Positions 10,441 to 22,700 of a stretch of DNA of 64,000 nucleotides are shown here, piece by piece (position 1 is the stretch's first letter; every line of letters begins with the position of its first letter). The translations under genes were made by a program, and so were the position numbers. The notes under the pieces were generated by a model. The model searched no databases. It worked only from the letters and a program-made list of their open reading frames with translations, and had not been told where the DNA came from. Source of the stretch: Eudorina sp. 2006-703-Eu-15 (Eukaryota > Chlorophyta > Chlorophyceae > Chlamydomonadales > Volvocaceae); the NCBI GenBank assembly GCA_003117195.1, contig BDSI01000047.1, positions 1 through 64,000 on the forward strand, read 5' to 3'.

Positions 10441-11723
10441 CGGTACTACTACTATATATATCTAAGCCCAGTACCGGAGATATGAGGCTCCGCACCGCTG
10501 ACACTGCACTGCAAAGCCCAGCACCGCCGTCCCCTTCTCCCCCGCAGTTTGCTTGGAACTGCCTCCCAGCCCGACCAGCGCAGAGCCGCCGCCACCTGAG
10601 TCCCCCGCTCCCGCTACAAGTAATGCTAAGCCAGCCAGGCGCTTTGTTGCTGTCACCAGCACCCCCCATGCCGAGGAGGACCATTGCAGGTGCCAAAGAG
10701 CCCGCCCCGCGTTGCAATGAAGCCCAGAGCCGCCTTTCACCAGGGTCCCCCAGCCCCGCTGCCCGCGCCAGTGCTTCCTCCGGTGCCTCAAAGCCCAGCG
10801 CCAGCGTCAGCTAGGCCCACAGCCTCATGTGGCTCCCCCAGAGCCCAGCGGCCCAGCTCCGCCGCGTTGGTGCCGCTCGCTCTTGTCGCAGCCGCATAAA
10901 AGCTCGGCTCCGGCGCCACGCAAGCCACGCACTGCAGCCTCGAAGCCGCCGTGGCATGGGCCTCACATACAGCCCCTTGCTACTGCCACCCGCTCCTCCG
11001 GTGCCAGACCCTGAAAGTCCCGCAATATGCCACTGTCCAGCCCATCTCCATCATCATGGGAACCTCACACCTACCCCGCACGGTGGTGCCTAACACTGAT
11101 GTGACCGGCGATTCACAACCCTGTGCTGGCGTCAGCAGCACAGCCTAGTCCAGTGCTGCGGTAACATGGATTCCTCAGTCCTGTGGGGCGGCGCCCGCCA
11201 TGCCAACACTGCTGTCAGGACCGAAATAATCTTGCACAGAGCCACGAAAGACCGATACCTTGCGCACATGCAACCGCAGCAGTACCGATGCCACTCTTGC
11301 CGCAATACGGTTGTGTCGGATGCTCGGACCCCACAGCCAACTTGGTGAATGTGCTGTCGCCTTGGGGCGCTTTGGCATGGCGGCATTCTCGCTCCACCTG
11401 TGATTTTCACCTCCTATCGGCAGGGCGGTTCGATCGAACTGGATTGGAGGAAGCCCCGGGGCGGGGCAACCGGCCACACTCACTCCCGCACACGTACGGC
11501 TGACAAGCCATTTATGCATTACAGCCATCAGATCCGGGCATACGAGGGGATGAAACACTCACGAACAAGCTGTACACAAGGTCATATGCACAGCGCAATT
11601 AAGTTCGACTGCGAAGATTAATATTGTGGATGGCGCACGTGGAGGCTACTGGCATACAATTGGAAGGTCGGCTGCGTTGATTACCGTAGCAGTACGGTAT
11701 AAATATAGAAGCCGTGGCCCGCG
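10441..11723. repeat. Degenerate C-rich phrase repeats, right part, and unassigned DNA
   Basis: AAGCCCAGC / CCGCCACC phrases continue to about 11160. The remaining 560 bases before the LINE relic hold no recognised feature. Confidence 0.35.
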
Positions 11724-13489
11724 GTGATTGACAGCGGGAGTCAGGCAGGGGTGCCCGTTAGCACCCCGCAGGGGTGCCCGTTAGGAGTCAGGCAGGGGTG
11801 CCCGTTAGCACCACTGCTATATCTGTTTGCAGCACAGGCGCTGCTATGCTGGCTGCAGCAATGTGGGGTAGGGATCAAGTTAGGACCGCAGGATAGCGAG
11901 CTCACTACGGCGGTGCAATTTGCGGATGATACGGAAGTAGTGCTGGAGAACACCCAGGCCGTGGCTCCATTCCTGGAACATATGGGCACATACGCGAAGG
12001 CGTCGTGGCAACAGCTCAATCTCGACAAGGTGGAGCTTCTGGTTGTAGGGGCGGCGGACGAGTCGGGGGCAGTCGCGTTGGGCGAGGGTCAGGACGTCGC
12101 AGGGTTGAGGATTGTTCACCGCGCCTCTGCGCTTAACCTTCCTTTCACGAACCTAGGAAGTAAGGGACGCTGAACTGGACTGGAGGGCGCACGGGGACAA
12201 GGTGAAAGAGCGCCTTCAGGCGCTATCGCGGCTATCCTTGTCGATATTCGGGAGGGCATCATCAGCGGCAGCATATGGACTGCAGCGAGTGACGTGGCAC
12301 ATGGAGCACGGCGGATTACCGCCCCAGAGAGAGAGTGTGGCCTGGGAGAAGTTGTCGGCTCGCTGAATCGATAGAGGACTCGGCCCCGACGACACAGAAC
12401 GGAGGGCAACAGGGGTTCCCAAATCGCTGTTGGCAGGGCACCCGACGGGAGGAGGGTTCGGGGCCCTACCCCTGCTGGAGCACGCGCGGGCCAGATGGGC
12501 CGGGTGGGCGGTCCGCTTCGTCCTGGGACCCAAGGGCGGGGCAGGCGCCCCGTGGCGGCGAATTCTGCTTGAGTTCCTACGCGGAGCGATACTGGGCTTC
12601 GAACCCATCATGGCCTTGACGGCGCCCCATGCAGGACCATGGCTGAACTGCCCCGGACTACCGGAGGGAGTGAATCGGATAGCAAGGGCACTGAGTGCCC
12701 TCCCGCCCGTAATTGATGTTGAGGCGGAACCCCTGACCCCAGGGGGCTGGTGCTGGAATGCACCGCTGTGGGGCAACCCGCTATTACCACAAGGGCTGCA
12801 ACTAGGCGAGCGACCGGGGCTCGAACATAGGCTTGCCCGCCCTTGCCAAATGCCTGTTGCTGAGGACCATTGGGCATGCGGTTCGAGTGATATCCCGGCT
12901 CCGGGACACGACGGACGGATGGGAGAGGAACTTGGACGCAAACCCCCCGACCGCCCGCACACAGCGCCAGCGTCGCCGGGGATGGGCAATGTTTGTTAGG
13001 GAGTGCTTGGGGGTAGGAGCCGACGGGTGGCAGGAGTGGGACCGGTGGAGGGAGTGTGAGGCGGCCCTAGAAGCGCTCCGACAAGACATCCCACCAGGGT
13101 GGTGGGAAGCCGCCGAGGGGTCCCTGGGGCCCACCGAGGCGACCCCCCCAGGGAGAGAGGAAGTCACGGAAATGCTGCTGAAGCGCATGGGGTGGAGGCT
13201 GCAGAACGCCCTCAAGGTGGCACTCCACGAGTACACGGTGCGGTATGGCACGACACTGCAGCTGCAAAGCCTAGGGGAGGCGAGGCGTGCGGCGCACACA
13301 CGCTTTGTGTGCGAAGCTCTTGGGGTAGAGGATACTGCGCCAGAAGTGTCGAGGATGGTTTCCAAGGTAATAGAGAACATGCAGCGGATGTGGACGGAGG
13401 CCAAGTGGGAAAACTCCAATAAGGAGGCGTATTGGCGACTGGCGGTTGATGGCATCCCAATGCTTGGTAACTCCCACATGAGCGAGTGA
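11724..13489 (+). pseudogene. LINE (non-LTR retrotransposon) reverse transcriptase relic, frameshifted
   Basis: A 5'-truncated ORF2-type sequence is spread over three frames. The first carries the RT signatures RQGCPLAPLLYLF and the catalytic-core variant FADDTEV, then LNLDKVELLV. A second frame (about 12176-12365) continues with RLQALSRLSLSIFGRAS, and a third (about 12367-12840) with RILLEFLRGAILGFEP and WNAPLWGNP. A last frame (about 12833-13489) ends the protein at TGA 13487-13489. The frame changes and in-frame stops make it non-functional as assembled. The QGCPL region is locally duplicated at 11737-11812. The order of motifs fits the RT and post-RT connector of L1-like elements; I cannot assign a clade. 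Confidence 0.8.
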
Positions 13490-16400
13490 GCTTAGGATCG
13501 GGCTCGTCCGCCTACGACCTCCGAAGTGAACGATTAACAGGATTGGACATGCACTTTTGAGTGAGGAAATAATAGCCAAGTACAGTGGTTGGATTGGTTG
13601 CCGGTACCGATCGTGCGGCCGAAATACTAGCGGTGGGGCGGTGAGGCTCGCTGAGCTTATACGCTGCTGCCACCGCTGCCACCGGGAAGTGTACATCATA
13701 CCTTCATACGCAAGCCCTTGTTACCACCGGAGGTTGTCGTCCCCGCGGCTTGATTGCTCAATCACCCTCGACGCCAGATTATCACAATCGATGACATTGC
13801 AAGCGTACCTTGTCCAGAAACGCACGTACACGAAAACACTCAGGCGACTCGCACTGCACGGCATTGCGTACTTTCCAGCGGTAGCAAACCGTACGGGTTG
13901 AATGGAGCCCGACTGCAGGCGGCGGCGTGCTGCCCCTGTGGTGCAACCATTGCCAAGCAGGCCTCTAGCTGGGTCCGGCGACCATTGTTCTGGCTTCCAC
14001 GACTGCTTTATTTGTTGCGCGGTCACTGCACGAGCTAGGTGCTCTGATGGGGGCTGCGGTGGGAGTCCTTGACCGTGTCCTCGCTCTCTCAGCCCTATCT
14101 GTCCGTTGCCCTAGCTGAGGAGTTGTGGAGCATTCCCTACCTGTGACGGGTCCTGCCGGCACAAGGGAGGCATACCGCCATCGCCGACATTGCTGACAGT
14201 GGCTGTGCTGAATGTCAGGCATTGCCGCGCCGGTCAGGGACGGCATCACGGCAACTGGTCCCTCCTCTTATCCTGTCACGTTACATGACCCGTGACACGG
14301 CTTCTATTACTTACAGAAGCAAATTTGGCAATGATCCAACAGTACAGTCTGCAAGAGAAAGTGAGCAAAGACAGCAGCAGGGACGACATGGTCGCCCTGC
14401 CGTACAACCACTAGTACGTCATAACTGACCAAAAATGATCCGGGACCACGCAGGATACACGCGCACCGTGCTTCCCTTAGCATGTTGCGATTATATTTCA
14501 GCCAGAGCGGACCTTTGGGCCGACTCGCCGCCTTTGCGGCATTCGGACTGCCTTCACTGGCCTGGAGTTCCGTGCCGCCTGTCCACCACTTCCTGTGTGG
14601 TGAGGCATGACGGGTCGTCCTTTCTCGGCCCCAAGATGGTTGCCTCCCGGGTCACTATACACACTACTACTACCCATCTTGAAGGTATGGCAGCCTGGTG
14701 TGCCGTGGGCCTCTGACGCCAGGGCAGGACCATTAAGAGTAACAGTGGCCTTAACGGGGCCGTGGGGTCCGACCACACAACCAGGGCTGGGTTTGACCCG
14801 CCTGGGAGAGTGCCCTCGACGGAACTGTCTTCCAGACAGACCCCTGATGGTGGCTCGCGAGCCCCCGCCGTAGCCTTCCAAGACTACGGGCCACTGCCAA
14901 AGCCGCGTCATCGGTTGACATGGCCAGAGACGACAGCGACAGGGCCCGGATTTCGCTTTACAATTGTTTTCAGGTGGTTTAGGAATGGGGTCTGCGGGAT
15001 CGGGTGCTGCTCGATGGCCCTCACTATATATGTGTGGTTGCCTGATATAGCTCCAGTGCCGCACTCGTGTGCAGCACGTGCACACGTCTGCGCGGGTGTT
15101 CGGGGTTGGGGTTGGCACCCGGGCGCGTCTGTGGCGCGGCATGTTTGGTTTCCGCAAAATTGACGCTTCCTGTCCGCGTTTTGCCTACCTTCCGGGGGAC
15201 ATGGGTCGTCTGTGTTGCTCCTCACTGGCTGCCCGATGACTGGTGGTAATGAGCAGCAGTCTCCCAATCCAACCTTTCAGACTGGTTGCGCATTACGCAG
15301 CCTTACATAAGGGCGAGGGCAAAGAAGTGGCCTCCGGAGGGAGAGAGCGTCGCCCCAGTCATCGGTCTGGAGGGGCCGGTGGCCGGGACGGTGGCAGTGG
15401 CAGCGGCGGTGACCAGGGCAAAGGCGGCAACCGCAGCGGCGCAACCCAGGAGTTGGGCATGGCTGCTTCTCGTCCCGCAGGGCGGCTGCATTAGCGGAGC
15501 CGGCCAAGAGCTGTAACAGCAGTCAGGTCGGTCACTTGTGGGGAGCCGCTCAGCTCGACTAGGGAATTCTGACTCCGCTGGAACAGCAAAATCAGTGGTT
15601 GACGCATGTCGTGTCGCCGTGGTCGTGGCAACATGGTGCTTAATGGGTGATTACCGAAGCCAACACGCCGTCGATCGGCACGACGACGAGGAAAACGAGC
15701 ATGTATGTGGACGTTGAGGGGGAAGAGACTGGGCAAGCTGGATGGTGACCCAGCAGGGCCGCACATCAGTCAGGAGATGCGACCCATGCATGGGGTAGTG
15801 GGCACTCGTGCCTGTGCAGTGCTGACTTAGTGAGTGCGCAAGGGGGCTATCACAGGGAGGAGTTCTCATAGTCTTGCGCAACTGCAAGGTATGCGCGCGT
15901 TATGACTGGTACGCGAGAAAGAGCCGCCATGCGACTCTACCGGTTGCAGTGTACGGGAGGACACTGTACAGCAACGCACAGAAAGCAAGGGTGCGACGCT
16001 GCGTCTGCGGCGGCGGCGGCGGCAACCACCTGCGGATGCGGGGCATCGATGCCAGATATCTGCATGGTAGTACGGTGACGTCCGTTTGCAAATCAACTAT
16101 CCCCGGCCTATCCTCAAACTGCAGGTTGAAGGAGGTTGATCATGCGCCGGAGACTTGGCGTGTTCCGGCGGATGGAGCACCTGCTGCGTGTCGTCACGTT
16201 CCGGGCTGTCCTTTCGCAGTAGTTAGGATTTTGCACGGTTCTACGGCCACTGCTCGCCAGGCAGATAGCCTTTTGTAATTGCACGGCTGGTACCGCCGAC
16301 TGAGCAACAAAGGGTCGCGGAGATAGCGTGATGGTGAGTAGGGCTGCAAGCTGGTAGTGTGCTGGGTGGATGGCTGAGGCGCACATCCGGTTACCCGGCT

Positions 16401-16702
16401 TCCTTGGCAACAGTCGGTTCCGGATGTAATTCGAGGCATAACAGCAAGCTATGAAAGATTTGCCTACCAATAGGGGATTTCGGGGATTCGGCAGGCGGCT
16501 TCTGCAGCGCAGGCAAAACATTTGTAATAATCAGCAGTAAAGCGTACGACAATTTGCGCAAGCGGCGATCACTCACGTGTCCTGTTTCATTTGCACAGTA
16601 ATTTGCACAAATGAGATTGCAGGGCGCCGGCGCACTCGTTCCTTTCAATCAAGATTATCTAACTGTGCATCAACCTTTCGCAAGTCAATTTAGTGAATAG
16701 CC
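13490..16702. other. 3.2 kb without a recognisable gene
   Basis: The first part could be the 3' UTR of the LINE relic. Several open frames of 60-200 codons exist on both strands but overlap each other, lack splice-consistent neighbours and show no familiar motif. The right end should hold the promoter of the gene starting at 16733; no TATA box stood out. Confidence 0.4.
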
Positions 16703-16731
16703 ATGCTGTGGTTATGATACAAGTGAAATAA
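16703..16731 (+). promoter_or_regulatory. Two minimal upstream ORFs in the 5' leader
   Basis: ATG at 16703 opens a four-codon frame ending TGA at 16715-16717. ATG at 16714 opens a five-codon frame ending TAA at 16729-16731, one base before the main ATG at 16733. They overlap in different frames. Whether they lie in the transcript depends on the unknown transcription start. Confidence 0.4.
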
Positions 16732-16732
16732 T

Positions 16733-19700
16733 ATGGCCAGTATCGCGAGACGGCTCCGGGCCGCACGATGCGGAGCGACCGCAGCTGACTGGCCCTCCGC
16801 GTCCGCAGCTTGCAGCTTACTTCAACCATTGAGCTCTGATCTCTGCCCGTCTTGGTTCCGATTACCATGCACTCCAGCCGCACGGTCGATCATCACCTCG
16901 ACAGCCTCCAGCGATGCTCCTGCCGGCGCAGCCGGCGACGGCAAGCGCCCAGATAACAACAGCTCAAGGCGCAGGCAGCGCCCCAACGATCGCCCGGTGG
17001 GATCCTCCCAGGGCTCACCCGCCCCCGGGTCCGACTCCTTCGCTCACCAGCCATCTCGCGGCGGGCCCCGTCGCGAAGGGGCTTCCGTTGGCCTCCGGGG
17101 CGGCTCCCGTGACGGCGACGGACGGGCCCCCCGCGGCACCGGAGGCGGCGGTCTCTCGGCGGCCCCTCGGGGCCCGCGCGGGGATCGCGGCGCCGGGGCC
17201 GCCGCTGGCAGCGCGGGTGCTGGTGCTGCGCCACCGCCAGGCGCGTCCACATCCCCATCATCTCCCTCCTCCCCCTCCTCCTTGACGCTCCTGCGGCCTC
17301 AGCAGCAGCAGCAGCAGCCGCCGCCCCGCTGGGACCTGGCGACCCGCAACGCGGCCCCGCAGGTGCTGCAGCTGATCGGGGACCCGCGCTGCGGTGTGGC
17401 GGACGACACGACGTCCAACCCGTTCGGCGAGGTGACGGTGGACATGGTGCACTACCAGCCCAGCAACGAGGTGTACTGGTTCAAGTACGAGTTCGCGGGG
17501 ACGCAGACCCACGGGTCGCACAGGGATGCCCGGCTGTCCGACTACACCCGCAACCTGATCTACCTACTGCGCGCCAAGGACCCGAAGAGGTGGGGGCACG
17601 GAAGAACAGGGAGGTGGGGGTTTATAAAGAAACAGCCCAGACACACCACAGGGAGGTGGGGGCATTTGTTGGGACGTTATCCCTATGCGGCTGTCTAAAG
17701 AGGTGTGTTTTGCTTTTGAAGAGGAGTTGTAACCCCAACCAGGGGATGTGAGAGACTGGGCCCCGCGCTGCAGGGGCTGCACGGGAAAGATGCCCGTGGT
17801 GATTGAGGGTGGAGGATGGGACGGGGTTGCGAGGAGGTGGAGGAAGGAGCATTTGTGTGCGGGCGGGGGAGGGCGGGCGGCTGCAAGCGGGGGCTGGGAG
17901 AGGGATGTCCAGCCGGAGGGGTACCCGCATCCGCTTGGACGCGCGCTTGGGCATGTGCGCATCGGCATCTGCAGGATCCCACCCTCGGGTGGTGCGGCCT
18001 ACCGCCACCACCACAGGTAGGCCCGCACCGCAGCAGAAGCAATAAATTGTACGGATTCGTTGTTTTCCGCTCGTGTACGGCATCCGTGATGTCCAGGTGG
18101 ACGATCCAGGCGCTCGCCGACAAGTTCCGGATCCGGAAGCAGCGCGTGCTCGCCATCCTGGCACTCAAGGTGCGGGGCGGGGTGTGGGGGGCGGGGCGGG
18201 GCGGGGCGGGCCACATTGCCGCGGGGTGCAGCCAGAGAGATTGCGGAGGGATGGGGAATTTGGGTCTGTCTTGAGACGTTGAGAGGGTGGGAGGTGGGAG
18301 CCGCGGATCGAGCACCCCCGGCAGGTCACCTGACCTCCCCTGACCTGCACCAGCCCTGACCAGACGTCCGCCCCATCCGTTTCGAACATAACCAAGGAGG
18401 CGACATCCGGCTGCTGCTCACACACACCCACGTGGGCTTCTCATTGAATACACCCCACGCAACTCGAAACCTACCACCGCCCCATGGAGTTGCGCCACCT
18501 GGGGGTCCCTCACCTGCCTGTGTCACCGCCCGGCCTGCCTGTGTCAGGAGCTAGAGTCCCAGCGCATGGAGGACGGCAAGCTCATGTCGGGGCCGCTGTC
18601 CGCCTACCAGCTGCCGGTGCGCACGGAGGACATCCTCACGGACCCCCTCACGGGCAACCCAAGGATCACACCCCCGCCGCCACAGAGGCCCGCGGCGGCG
18701 GCGGCGGCGGCGGACGCGGACGCGTCAGGGGCTCCGGAGGCGGAGGCGCGGGGCTCGGATGTCGCCGCCGCGGCGGCGGCGGCGGCCGCTGTCGAGGAGC
18801 ACATCGATGTCGTGGTGCCCCGGGTACGGCGTACGGCAGATGCGATGCACCATTTTTTATCTTATCTTGAATGGGTCATCATTCTCTCGACACAGAGACT
18901 GCATGTTTCGCAGCTGCGCGTTTGGAAGTGTTTGCCGCACCACGCGGTGATCATATCGGCGAGCATTTGGATCCTTCGGCGCAGACACAGGATGTTTTGG
19001 AGTTTAAGACAATGGCCTGGGACCTGTGCTCTTCAGCCTGTGTTTTATTCTTGGCTCCTCCAACGGCTTCCACCCGACCGCAGGTTGTCGCGGCCGCTCA
19101 GAAGCTGCAGTTACAGTTGGTGCAGCTGCTAGCCCAGTACGGGTACGACACGGATCTTGTACGGCAGGCCCTCTTGGCGGATCTGGATCGGGCGGCCGGG
19201 GAGGTGGCGCGGGTGCTGGGCGGCGACAGCGGCGGCGAGGCGTACCTGAAGGAGGAGCTGGAGTCGTACCGTACGGCAATCGAAGCTGTCGTGACGGCCG
19301 CGGAAGCTGTCGTGGCGGGGTCACCGCTCCTGATGGTGAGGACACGGGGAATGAATGAGTCCAGCTGGCTTCTTTGGAGGCACGGGATAGGTTTCGTTCG
19401 TCGTATCTTGCGTCGTACATAAATCCGTACTGTTGTTAGTATATCTTGACCAATGAGACCTCGACACTGCTCAGCCATGTGAGCTGCTGACGTTTCGGAC
19501 AATCGTCCGGGTTGGGTTTCGGAGGATGGGGTCGAAAGGCGGGAGGCGCGCTGACTTGACATGTGCTGGTGTGCTCGGCTCCGCCGTACCCACCCACAGC
19601 GCCCCATGGGACACACCCGGATCCCCGGTCTTCCAGTCCAGGCGCACGCAAGCCTCTGCCTGTCCCACTGAAACCGCCTCCCCGCGACGACCCATGGGTC

Positions 19701-22700
19701 ACATCAACAGGAGGAGCGCCGCGCCGCGGCGCTGCGTCGCGCGGTCGAGTCGGTGCTGGCGGCGGCGGGCGAGGCGGTACTGCAGGAGGCGGATGTCGTG
19801 GCCGCCGCCGCCGCCAGCGGCGGGGCGGGCGGCGCCGCGGCGGCCCCCAGTGAGGCACTGGCGGCTGTACGGCAGCAGCTGGGTGATGCCCTGGAGCCGG
19901 TGATGCAGGTGAGCTGGGGGCGGATTAGTACGTCCCTCTTGATGCGATCAGTCGGACTCTAACGGTGCCTCATCCGCCATCGTGACCCTCTCCGCCCTCC
20001 GAGTCACCGCAGGCCGCCGACGACGCCGCGCTGCAGCGCGCCTTCTTCACCTTCCCTCCCAAGACCCGTGGGTCACTCCTCCGGCTGCTGCCCGACCTCT
20101 CCGTCCGCCTCAACGCCGCCGGGGTCGACCTGAGCCGCGCCGCCAAGGACGCCGCGTACCGGGGGCCCGCAGCCGCCGCGGCCGCGGCCGCGGCCGCCGC
20201 CGCCGCCGGCGGCGGTGGCGCCACGGGGGAGCTGCCCTCCCAGCAGCTCGCCGTGGATGTCTTCGGCTTCGAGCCGGTTTCGGAGCCCAGTGCTGCGGCG
20301 CTGGTGGCGGCGCTGCAGTCCCTGGAGCGATCCCGGTCGGCGCTGGTGGCCAAGGTGGTGGCGCTGGACCCGGGGGCGCTGGGGGCAGCGGAGACTGCGG
20401 GTATGTTTTTTGAACTTTTGATTGCGTCGGAAGCTATTGCCTATCCTACCGTATCTGTGAGGCGCACGTCTGTGCGACGGCCGTACTTGCGGTGACCAGG
20501 CGTGGGAAGGGTGTAACCTGGTACACAGTGTACGGCACGGTGTGGTACTGTGGCTGATGGAGGGCGGGGGGGTTATTATTATTATTATGGATGTTACAGC
20601 GGACCCCGCGGGTCATCGGTGACAGCCGGGGGGGGGATTCATCGGCGACGTGCGCTGCCTCCGCGCCTGTCCCGCCTCCCTCCCTCCCTCTCACCTCTCC
20701 AGGACGGCGTCTCCAGATCGCCAGTGTGCGCCGATCGTCATCCCCGTACTGCCACCTCCTCTTCGCGCCACTTGACACGTTGGGGGCAAGACTCCTCGTT
20801 TGGGGCCTACCTTTATTCTCGGTGTGGCTGTCTTTACTGACATATTAAGGGGCCAAGACCACTCGTGTCTGTCCCTGAATCCTGAACCCATTTCACACAA
20901 TCCAACCCTTTCTTGACTCACCCCGACCCCACCCGGGTACCCGCCCCCTGCCCCTTCAGCCACCAGCACGCCGACCGCGTCGGATGCGCAGCTTGCCCGG
21001 TCGTTGGTACGGCAGTACGTCGCAACGGACCTGATGTGGGCGGACCTGCTGTCGCCCTCCCAGGCGGTGGTGGAGAGGCGGCTGCCGCTGCCGCAGACAG
21101 ACCCCGCGAGGAAGCGGCGCGCGCTGGAGGTGGGGGCGGGGCACGTGGGCGGAGCTGGGCGGGGCGGGGCGGGGTGTTGGGCAACGGAGGTGGGGCTGTC
21201 GAAGCCCTCCTCTGAACTTGCGCGCCGTCCTCTGCCGACCGTTTGCCACCCTCTTCCACCTGCTCCTTTGCCTCTCCGCCCTCCCCCTCCTCCTCCTCCT
21301 CATTCCCCCTTCTCCTCTCCTTCTCCTCCTCCTCCTCCTCCGCCTCCTCCCCCTCCTCCCCCTTCCTGGAGCACAGTCGTTTGTCCCCTCCCTTCTCGAT
21401 CGCAGCCCCGCAAGTTTGCCAGTATTACTGAACGCCGGACATTCACCCACCGCCACCCTCATTTGACATACACACACACCGGCTCTCGGCTCTCGGTTAT
21501 CGATGATTCGGGTTCAGGGTGTTGTCTACTTCCATCACCTGCATCGCCTGTCAAGCTGGACTTTGCCTCTCGTGCCTCAGTCTGCTTTCCCCCACCCCCC
21601 TGCTCGCAGGTGCTCCACGAGGCAGATTCCACTGCCGTACCTCGGGCTCTCCAAGTGGAGGCCGCCATGCAGCTGCGCTTCAGGAGGTCTTTTGCGGAGG
21701 CGGACGCACTGGCGGCGGGAGTGGGCGCCGCCGCCGCCGCCGCGGCGGAAGCCTCCGCCGGCGACCCAGATCAGCCGCGGCCCGACGACGCGAGCACGAC
21801 GCCGGCGACCCGTGGGTCTCGGGCCGGCGACCGCGCCAGCTGGGACGCCCTGTCGGCGTTCCTGGAGGCGCGAGTGGCGGGCAAGGTGTACGGCACCGGC
21901 AGCGGCGAGCGACACGTGACGCGGATGCCGACGTACCCCGCGTTTGAGGTGCGGGGCAGGCCGCGCAAAAGTGCCGTAGGTCCGGTCATGCCCTGGCGTG
22001 GCACTACGGCATATCCCCCATGGCGGAACCTGTTTGGGCGCATAGCTGGTATGGGACACTTACCCTCACCCTCGAGGAGAGCCCTCCAGGGCAATGTGAG
22101 CAAGCGGGTCATGCGTCTCGCGCTTTGCTGCGGTACCCGATGTGCTCCAGCCGGGTCCTCGCCCACTCTTCCCCACCCTTCCCCACTCTTCCCCACCCTT
22201 CCCCACCCTTCCCCACTCTTCCCCACCCTTCCCCACTCTTCCCCACCCTTCCCCACTCTTCCCCACCCTTCCCCACCCTTCCCCACTCTTCCCCACCCTT
22301 CCCCACCCTTCCCCACCCTTCCCCACCACGGACAGGGCTACAGCCTAGAGGAGTTTGACAGCGTGAAGGAGAGCGAGTTGAGCGCGCTGAACCGCAAAGT
22401 GGCTGAGAGGCTGGACGAGCAGATGTACGACAGGTTCCGGAAAGATCTGCTGTACAACCTGGGCGTGGTGAGTCGGCTGTCCGGCGGCTGCGGCGCCACC
22501 CAACCAGATAGGATAGGTTCTGCCGGGTATGGAGGCGGAAAAAGCGTTCTGTCGTACCGTCATACTGCAATATCGTACCTCATCAGTGTCGACCATCGTA
22601 CAATGAGGTACGCCGAGACGGGATGTCGCATCGCACAGCCTATCACACAACGAGGTGGTTGTGCTGGTAACCCCTTGAACCCCACCCCTCAACCCCCACC

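Noticed and set aside
13557..16648. Numerous 60-220 codon frames between the LINE relic and the gene at 16733
   Set aside because: They overlap on both strands, show no motif and cannot be joined by phase-consistent splice sites.
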